From Owenia fusiformis (taxonomy: Eukaryota; Annelida; Polychaeta; Sabellida; Oweniidae), in NCBI GenBank assembly GCA_903813345.2, contig CAIIXF020000002.1, positions 24,070,455 to 24,134,454 of the forward strand: a DNA stretch of 64,000 nucleotides. Direction: 5' to 3'. Under the pieces are notes generated by a model, which worked only from the letters and a program-made list of their open reading frames with translations, made no database searches and was not told the origin of the DNA. Every line of letters starts with the position of its first letter. The stretch's first letter is position 1. Positions 57,175 to 64,000 of this stretch are shown piece after piece. Both the position numbers and the translations under genes were made by a program.

Positions 57175-57854
57175 TTTCTCTCAATTTGTATAGCTTCCTA
57201 TAAAATTTATGTAGTCCAAAATGTAATCAGGGGATTCTATCATAGACATGTATTTCTGATCTGTTTTGATCATGTAGCATTTACTGTTGTTGATTTTGGT
57301 GTTTATTCCTCTGTTCAACTATGGCTCAGACTTCTATGTGAGAATACATTTTATGTATGTACAACAGTATGTCTGTATTATATTCTTATCTGTTTTATAG
57401 TAGGCATATGTATTTCAACCAGTGATTATCTATGCTATTTACTGAAAGAGTAAATTTAAGTACAGGTATTGCAAGATTCTGTTTCTTGCAAAAGGGAAGG
57501 ACCATTCGACGTTTCGTACATTACACATGTTATATACTCAGTAGGCCAAAAATGAGACACTCAGATATTTCGCTTTGAGTGGATTTGAACCAAATGTAAT
57601 GGAACTTATAAGGGTCAGAATCATTTAATGTGTATGTAGAAGTCAAATGAGGAAGAAACTGCACAATTCCAAGGGACTTTGCTCATTTAAATAAAAGATG
57701 CTCATGAATATAAGGTTATATTTTTTTTTTTTTTTATTTATTTATTGGAAACGCTTTTATTACAGCGGAACACAAATGGTTCTTCCAGACATTGGCAAAA
57801 CATTTAAAAGCATATATCAGTTTACAGGCATTATATATAAGAAACTAAAACATG

Positions 57855-60800
57855 TTATTGGGTCTGGGGTTTATATACACATTTTAAAAGACCCTTTACA
57901 CATTTATCGAACTTAAAAGCTTCTTCTTGTCCCCACAATGTAAAAATGTCCTCACCTAAGGCCCAACATGTTTTAATTTGCACACTGGCTGATAGAAGAC
58001 CCGACGATAGTGCTGGATTACATTTTTGAATAACATTTTTATAAAAAGTATTTCTATCATTACCAAAGAAAGGGCATACAAAAAGTCTATGTTGGATGGT
58101 GTCTTTTACATTTTTATCACATAACGTACATATTCCATTTCCCTGTCCCCATTTTTCGTATTCTGTTTTTAAGCCAAAACACCCTGATCTAGCTTTGAAC
58201 TTTAATTTTTGCCCATAGAAGTCAAAATCTGTGGTCAGGTAGTTTTTTAAGAAGGGATGGGGATTTAGACATCGATACAGTGAGAGTGAAGACTTTTCAT
58301 TCAATGCAGATTTAAAATTATTAAGCCTTTCTTGATCTGATATTTTGATAAGGGCCTGATACCAGTCAATATCATCTCTGTAGATAACATCATCCAGTCC
58401 ATATTTTGTTAGGATGGATTTTATGTTTGAAAAGTAAGGGAATGCTTTGCTTTCATCATTAGCACAGAAGCCATCATACATAGAATTAAATATCTTTTTG
58501 TGTAATGACCCTTCTTTGATATTACATTTTAGATATATAAAGTAATCTATTTGCCTTTTTTCAATGGCATCAACAAGAGGTCTCCAGCCTAAATCACCTA
58601 AAAGTGCTTCTCTGGCTGGGCAACACCTAATTTGGAGAATTGATCTCCCAATATTATATTGCATTGATTTCATTTTATCCGTGTTAGTTTTGTTTAACGT
58701 GAATATAGGACAGCCATGAAGAATGGCAGGGACAAACATTGAATTGTACATTTTCTCCCCAAATTTGAGACGCATGACATTACAGTGTTTTGTCAAAGTG
58801 GAGACTATCATACCTTGAATTCGTTTAGATTTTTCAGCAAGGAAGTCAATGTGGCCAGAGTCTTTTAGAGACCGATCAAAATATATCCCTAGATACTTAT
58901 AACTTTTAACCTCAAATAATTCATGGCTGCCTAAGATCCATTTTTTATTTTTGTCAAGTCTTTTCCCAATGACCATAACCTTTGATTTTTTAGGGCTAAA
59001 ATTGAACCCCCATTTAATAGAAAAGATGTCAGCAATTTTCAACATTCTGTTCATTGTAGATTCATTTTCGGCAAGTAAAACAACATCATCGGCGAACATA
59101 AGAACTGGGACCTTTTCATTTTCAAAAGGTAACCCTATATCTTCATTGTTGAACATTTCAACAAGGTCGCTCATAACAAGGGAAAACAGAGTCGGGGAGA
59201 GGCAGCAACCCTGTTTTAGGCTATAGACAGGGTTGCACTCTTCCCACTCTGTTGAAATTGTTCCAAAAATCACTTTGCTTTTAACTCCCATATATAACTT
59301 CCTCAAAATGCGCCAGACTTTGCCTTGAATCCCCTTTTCCCATAATCGTAAAAATAAAAGGTCCCTGTTGACCACGTCGAAGGCTTTAGAGATGTCCAAA
59401 AAAGATAAATAGGTCTTAAGGTTGTTGTTTTTCCTCATGCTACTGATACCTTTAAGGGCAAAGATATGATTTTCTAATCTCAAACCTGATCTAAAGGCGC
59501 CTTGCAAGTCACCCAAAACGTTATTAACTTCGAAAAACTTCAAGATCTTAGATTCCATAATAGAGGTGAAAAGCTTGTAAATGTTAGAGTTTATTGTTAT
59601 GCCTCTATAGTTGTCAAGTATTTCCTTATCTGAATTCTTGTGAATGGGAAATAAAAGACCTTCTTTCCATTCTTTTGGCATTTGTTCTCTAATCTTCACT
59701 TGATAAAATATTTCAGATATTGATTTAATTATAATAGGCCCCCCTTGCTTCAGAAATTCATTTGGAATTTGATCTGTTCCACATGCTTTACCATTACTTA
59801 ACCCTTTGATACATTCGGAAACTTCACCTTCATCAAATGTAACATCAAATAAAGCATTGTCTGAAAATGCAGATGACATATGAAGCTCTCTAAGTTGCTG
59901 AGACAAGTCTGTTTTTACTGAACGATCATTTACATTGTTGGGACCAACATTTTTCCAGTATTTAGCAATTGACTGAGATACTTTCCGAGGGTCAGTTATT
60001 ATACATTTTGGGTCATCTGGGTCTTTTATTTGTATTGGGTGTCCTGCTTTTGCATTAAACATTTTTAATGTTTTCCAAAAAGATTTTGAATTAGATTTCT
60101 TTGAGGCATTCTTTGTGATAGTCTTAATATGGTTTTGAATGTGTACTTGTTTAATCTTATCACGAACTTGCTCTTTTCTTTGAATATATAAATCCCACAT
60201 TTCTTGCAGCACATTGGGGTCGCATGTTTTGGCGCGTTTCCAATACCTAAAGAAACGACATGCTTCCCTTCTATTTTTGATTAATTGTTTGATTTCTTCA
60301 TTCCAGAATGATACATGGTTGGGGGAGATTACCTTAGTTCCCACAGACTCATAGGCTGCCTCTTTGACTTTACCCTTCCAAACTGCCCATGCTTCCTCAA
60401 TATTAGAGTATAATGAAATATCCCAGGAATTAAATTGTTTTGTTATAAGTTGCTGGAACTTTGTCCAGTCTGTATTTTCTGAGATTTTCCAACTTGGTGT
60501 TTTAATTACTTCATTTGACATTTTATTTTTAGATTTGGATTTAGAATCTGACCCGCAACAAGAGCCTTCAACAACAAGAAAAGCGTGGCTGCTGCCAATA
60601 GACACATCGTGATTTTCATGAATAACCATTTTATCATAAATACTCATAAATCTGTCATTGACCAAAATATAATCAAGTGTGGATGACTGGTTGTTGCGGG
60701 CCCATGTTACCTCACCTTCACATTCTTCAGTTAAATTAAGTATAGTACAATTGGTTGCCTCACTGAGGACTTCTATGAATTTACCATTGTGACTGCTTTG

Positions 60801-61331
60801 ACCACTATTGAATTCTTTTATGCGTCCATTAAAGTCACCCATAAGGAGGGTACATTCGTTGCTATTATCAAATTGAGAAATGTCTTTGATTAGTTCCTCA
60901 GTAAGGGCTTCTGTAAGAGCAGGATTCTTCCCATCATTTGGAAAGTATGCAACTCCAACATTAAGAATTACATTGACTATCTTTACCTTTAACCAATATC
61001 TTTCAAATTCATCATTAAGTGAATCTAAGTGGTTTTCTTTTAAAATAGTAACTTTATCTCTTTTTATGAAAAAACCAACACCACCACCAGATCTATTGAC
61101 TCTGTTCTTACCAAACCATTCATATTCCTTATTACTGACAGTAGGGGTATTCGAGTCTTTGAAAAATGTTTCACACACTCCTACAATGTCAAACTGTTTC
61201 ATTGACAGAAGATTATCAAGTTCGTGTTGTTTTGCTAATCCTAAGTATTCTACATTGTTGAATGCGATACTTAAAGGAAAATTGGCATTGTTCTTGCGTT
61301 TGTGTGCACCCCTTCGTGAACGTTTATGCAA
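57855..61331 (-). CDS. LINE ORF2: endonuclease and reverse transcriptase
   Basis: Up to 1,158 codons with no stop. Endonuclease of the APE type at about residues 20-250: VGVCETF, GDFNGR (~164), TLDYILVN (~219) and SHAFLVVEG (~242). Reverse transcriptase at about 540-830: LSFLDISKAFDVV (~642), LKQGCCLSPTLF and the catalytic FADDVVLL (~745), with Phe for the usual Tyr. The C-terminus has a Cys/His cluster, CTLCDKNVKDTIQHRLFVCP (~1,065), typical of this LINE type. The first codon listed is TTG; the first ATG is ~44 codons in, after the endonuclease has begun, and the frame is open back to the TAG that ends ORF1. The ORF is full length at its 3' end and catalytic motifs are intact. Confidence 0.93.
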   Translation of the reverse strand: MHKRSRRGAHKRKNNANFPLSIAFNNVEYLGLAKQHELDNLLSMKQFDIVGVCETFFKDSNTPTVSNKEYEWFGKNRVNRSGGGVGFFIKRDKVTILKENHLDSLNDEFERYWLKVKIVNVILNVGVAYFPNDGKNPALTEALTEELIKDISQFDNSNECTLLMGDFNGRIKEFNSGQSSHNGKFIEVLSEATNCTILNLTEECEGEVTWARNNQSSTLDYILVNDRFMSIYDKMVIHENHDVSIGSSHAFLVVEGSCCGSDSKSKSKNKMSNEVIKTPSWKISENTDWTKFQQLITKQFNSWDISLYSNIEEAWAVWKGKVKEAAYESVGTKVISPNHVSFWNEEIKQLIKNRREACRFFRYWKRAKTCDPNVLQEMWDLYIQRKEQVRDKIKQVHIQNHIKTITKNASKKSNSKSFWKTLKMFNAKAGHPIQIKDPDDPKCIITDPRKVSQSIAKYWKNVGPNNVNDRSVKTDLSQQLRELHMSSAFSDNALFDVTFDEGEVSECIKGLSNGKACGTDQIPNEFLKQGGPIIIKSISEIFYQVKIREQMPKEWKEGLLFPIHKNSDKEILDNYRGITINSNIYKLFTSIMESKILKFFEVNNVLGDLQGAFRSGLRLENHIFALKGISSMRKNNNLKTYLSFLDISKAFDVVNRDLLFLRLWEKGIQGKVWRILRKLYMGVKSKVIFGTISTEWEECNPVYSLKQGCCLSPTLFSLVMSDLVEMFNNEDIGLPFENEKVPVLMFADDVVLLAENESTMNRMLKIADIFSIKWGFNFSPKKSKVMVIGKRLDKNKKWILGSHELFEVKSYKYLGIYFDRSLKDSGHIDFLAEKSKRIQGMIVSTLTKHCNVMRLKFGEKMYNSMFVPAILHGCPIFTLNKTNTDKMKSMQYNIGRSILQIRCCPAREALLGDLGWRPLVDAIEKRQIDYFIYLKCNIKEGSLHKKIFNSMYDGFCANDESKAFPYFSNIKSILTKYGLDDVIYRDDIDWYQALIKISDQERLNNFKSALNEKSSLSLYRCLNPHPFLKNYLTTDFDFYGQKLKFKARSGCFGLKTEYEKWGQGNGICTLCDKNVKDTIQHRLFVCPFFGNDRNTFYKNVIQKCNPALSSGLLSASVQIKTCWALGEDIFTLWGQEEAFKFDKCVKGLLKCVYKPQTQ

Positions 61332-61406
61332 TTTACGAGGCTTTGTGTGTGATCTAGGGACATTATCTTTGCATTGTGGGGATGGGGCGATAACTTCACC
61401 AAGAAT

Positions 61407-62025
61407 CTAGAACCGGTTGAAATCTTGGTGCCCTTGGTCCACCATCCTGTTTGCAGGACATCTTGAGACTTTGTGTCCAAGCTGATTGCACCCACGGCAA
61501 CGTACGGTGGCAGGGTGCCAACATGAGCTAGTGAGGTGGCTGGCCTCCCCACATTTGATGCATCTTAAGGAGTGTCCTTGTTGAGGTTTAGATTGTTCGT
61601 GAGTTGTCGCATCTGTTTGATTATTGGGAGATTGGCGAGCATTATTTCTATGTTTCTTGTTCACTGTTGTCCAGTCATTGGTTCCATGATTGGGGTCATC
61701 ATTATTGTTATTATTATCTTGGTTCTGTTGATTCTGTTTGTTGAAGGCATTCTTGTTACGGTTATAGTACGGTTTGGTAATGTCCTTGCCTTTCGTTTTG
61801 AGCTTCATATTGATAGCCAGTCGGTTTGTTCCTGGTTTCGATAAATGGAGGCCATCACCATGTAAAAACCCATCATTAATGGAATTGTCTTGGAGCTTAA
61901 ACGAGAGGTCATTGTTTATGAAAGTGACACTTGCATCTTCATCAGAGCAGATGCCTTGTAGTGTGGCATTGACAGTGTCAACTGTAAATAAGGTATATCT
62001 GGCTAGAATATTTAAAAGGGAACAC
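61407..62025 (-). CDS. LINE ORF1, 3' part: esterase-like tail and zinc knuckles
   Basis: The frame is open from the truncation point to TAG at 61,407-61,409. The upstream part contains DLSFKLQDNSINDGF, then HGDGLHLSKPGTNRLA. That resembles the last block of SGNH/GDSL hydrolase folds, where the D-x-x-H pair supplies two catalytic residues; such esterase domains are known in ORF1 of several LINE clades. An Asn/Gln-rich linker follows, then two CX2CX4HX4C zinc knuckles (CIKCGEASHLTSSC and CRGCNQLGHKVSRC). The product would bind element RNA in a ribonucleoprotein. The N-terminus is missing. The esterase assignment rests on one motif and is less sure than the knuckles. Confidence 0.75.
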
Positions 62026-62243
62026 CAGGCCCGAAGCCAGGGTGGGGGGGGGGTTCGATGGGTTCAAGTGACCCCCCCCCCCCGCCCCGGCCACAAAATC
62101 TTTCAAAATAATGCAGTTTTTCACCATTCTGAGCACTTTTTGAGTGATTTTGGCAATTTTTGAACCAAAATTGTCCCAAGTGAAGACCCCCCCTGGAATT
62201 TTTCTAAAAGTGACCCCCTTGGCAAATCCTGGTTAAGGGCCTG
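62026..62243. mobile_element. hAT-like MITE, 218 bp
   Basis: Left end CAGGCCCGAAGCCAGG; right end, inverted, CAGGCCCTTAACCAGG. Long G and C runs lie just inside. The interior (TTTTTCACCATTCTGAGCAC) is shared with 62,545-62,755, 37.7 kb and 12.85 kb. It directly abuts the truncated LINE end. Confidence 0.75.
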
Positions 62244-64000
62244 ACATCCCCTATTTAATTCAATATATACATTTCTGTATATCCTAATCATCAAAAAGGT
62301 AGTTCCATTGATCAGACATCTAGAATCTAGAAAACTAGAATCTCAAAGTAAACATAGGGAAGATTTTTAAAAATAAATTGTTTCCAACTGATATTCATTC
62401 AAACCTATACTCGTATCAAAGTAATTCTAAGAATATCTACAGATGTCACCCTTAGAATCAGGTATTTTTATTTAATTAGCATAGATTGAGGATGATTCCT
62501 ATTTTGGAAGAATGCTCGTGTTTTGTAACATTCAAAATCTACAGTTAAATAAGGGTTTTTGAGGTTCGATGCTCAACCCCCTTGACCAAAAATTCTTTCA
62601 AAATCATGCAGTTTTTCACCATTTTAATCACTTTTCTGGTAATATAGGTCATTTCTGGGCCAAGATGTCAAAAATGAATCCCCATGGAATTTTTTAAAAA
62701 CTGACCCCCCCCCCCCCCCCCCCCCTTGGCAAATCCTTGCTACAAGCCTTAAAGATTCCGATAAATCGGGCTACGTATACCGCCGTATTTAAATAAGGGG
62801 ATTAGAAGGGTTTATTTTTTATTTAGGTATGCAAGCTATATAAAATTAGGCCTTCTAGCATGCATGTACTCGTGTGTACAATCAGCATGCCCTTCAATAT
62901 TATATAAACACGATGTTACTATACCAGGCTATTCAATATGTACTACATAATGTACACTATTTATGTGTGTACTATATGGGAATACGATTCCCCGTGAAAC
63001 AAAAGACAAATACTTTTTATATGTCCAAAATGAGACATTTGATTGATACATACACTAAATAGTTTTATAAATAACATCTTCGAAGTATATGTAATAGTAA
63101 TTTTCAATTTCAATGGTGAAACTTTCCTGGTTACGATGTATACGGGAAATCATCACGAGACGAAGATTGTTCGCCTTCCTGGCTTACCTCTGAATCGTGT
63201 ACCTGGTAATCTCTTTATATAGTTTAGCGAGAGCGGTGCGACTGCGCAGTTTTAAACTTTGGCGCACAGTTTAAGAGGGTTTATTTCTCTGTTTGTTCAT
63301 GTGATTAAAGCTGTTCAAAACCTTATTAGGTAGATACCAATGCTTTTTGTCAATCAACTTTTGGTAATTAAAAGTCTGTGCCTGCATTTAATAGTTATAT
63401 ATTGTCCTGTGCATCATTTTGAAACCATATCCTAATTTCTTTCACAAACCTTTTGTTGATTCTGCAATAATATCCAATTTGTAAACATTATTTAGCCTTT
63501 TAAAGACAGACTTTCTGAACCACCTGGTTGCTCATTAGACCTTATAAGGCAAGTCACATCCATTAGGCTTGTCAATCAAATCCTTATCCAATCAGCTAAT
63601 AGTGATGCTTTGGGGGATAATATTTATGTTCATATAAACATAACAAAAGCACATGTTATAATTTCATACTTTACAGTCAGTGAACATGAACTGAATTATA
63701 GCAATTGACCAACATTTTTTTAACCAAGAGTCTTCATACATTTTGTTATGCTTGCTACATAGATTTTCCAGTTAATATATGTAAAGTAAATGTAGGTCTC
63801 CTTTAGGTAAATTGATTCATGTTCTAATAATCACTAACATCTAAATTTGATATCATAAAGCAATTGCTTTTGGGGTCATTTCAAGAATTAAATGCAGATA
63901 CCAGCACAAAAGCTTGAAATGTATGGGAAATTCTGTACAAATTGAAAACTTGTATTGGTTCTTTCATCTGGTCCCTACCTACCACAAAGGGTTGCACTAA
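62244..64000. other. Stretch without callable gene
   Basis: A second copy of the CAGGCCC MITE family (62,545-62,755, with a C-run of about 22) is the only clear element. Near 63,120-63,260 there is a CpG-richer patch (GAGAGCGGTGCG, CGCAGTTTTAAAC) that might be promoter-like, with nothing to anchor it. No exon passes the frame and splice test. Confidence 0.4.

Larger units (their letters stand above)
57721..62025 (-). mobile_element. 5'-truncated LINE (endonuclease/RT non-LTR retrotransposon)
   Basis: The 3' end is an A-tail on the minus strand (T-run at 57,721-57,737, preceded by AATAAATAAAT). Upstream lie ORF2 (57,855-61,404) and the 3' part of ORF1 (61,407-62,025). At 62,026 the reading frame stops where a hAT-like MITE begins, with no LINE sequence beyond it, so the element is 5'-truncated. 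The combination of an apurinic-type endonuclease, central RT, C-terminal CCHC-like motif and a GDLGWRPL-type thumb places it in the broad I/CR1-type group of LINEs. I cannot assign the clade more finely. No target duplication was found. Confidence 0.9.

Overview
This is a metazoan nuclear window, most likely from a marine invertebrate. It is AT-rich and has no prokaryotic gene organisation. Coding signal comes as short exons with GT/AG borders spread over kilobases. The rest is dominated by dispersed transposon families (hAT-like, Tc1/mariner-like, piggyBac-like, a tyrosine-recombinase-type retroelement and one LINE). I cannot name the species; echinoderm, hemichordate, mollusc and similar phyla all remain possible.

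Left half (1-27 kb). Minus-strand exons dominate. An acidic first exon at 2.8 kb splices in phase to a short exon at 0.7 kb and leaves the window. A second chain (22.9, 15.4, 12.4 and 6.7 kb) has matching intron phases and a beta-strand-rich, propeller-like translation. A separate ATG exon at 14.4 kb, followed by one at 14.1 kb, lies inside that chain. Between 15.76 and 21.12 kb sits a 5.3 kb insertion with repeats in the order A1 - interior - B1 - A2 - B2. That is the split direct repeat layout of PAT/Ngaro-type elements. It has no recognisable coding capacity, carries a ~55 bp satellite inside, and landed in a minisatellite beside an exon.

Middle (27-45 kb). Eight small minus-strand exons between 40.5 and 27.2 kb join with fully consistent phases into a helical, Leu-rich C-terminal protein segment that I do not recognise. 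Its last intron holds an apparently intronless ankyrin-repeat gene (28.1-29.2 kb), whose 5' side is covered by a 466 bp near-perfect palindromic MITE. A plus-strand terminal exon with a nearby AATAAA lies at 36.5 kb. From 38.8 to 44.5 kb the DNA is a cluster of DNA transposons. It includes a 1.74 kb mariner-type element filled with a ~145 bp tandem repeat rich in YY1-like motifs. A single orphan exon of an alpha-glucosidase/SLC3A-type protein lies at 44.7 kb.

Right half (45-64 kb). A minus-strand C2H2 zinc-finger gene has 22 intact fingers. After a stop codon, at least 11 more recognisable fingers continue, and further zinc-finger relics lie at 45 kb. Next come a nest of fold-back sequences (51.9-53.9 kb), a MITE whose empty site is preserved in a paralogous copy 9 kb away, a frameshifted and internally deleted SDR pseudogene, and a 5'-truncated 4.3 kb LINE. 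In the LINE, ORF1 (esterase-like tail plus two zinc knuckles) and ORF2 (endonuclease, reverse transcriptase) share one frame, separated by one TAG.

All exon calls come from reading splice sites, frames and phases by eye. No similarity search was possible. The strongest calls are the LINE, ankyrin and zinc-finger ORFs and the repeat architectures.
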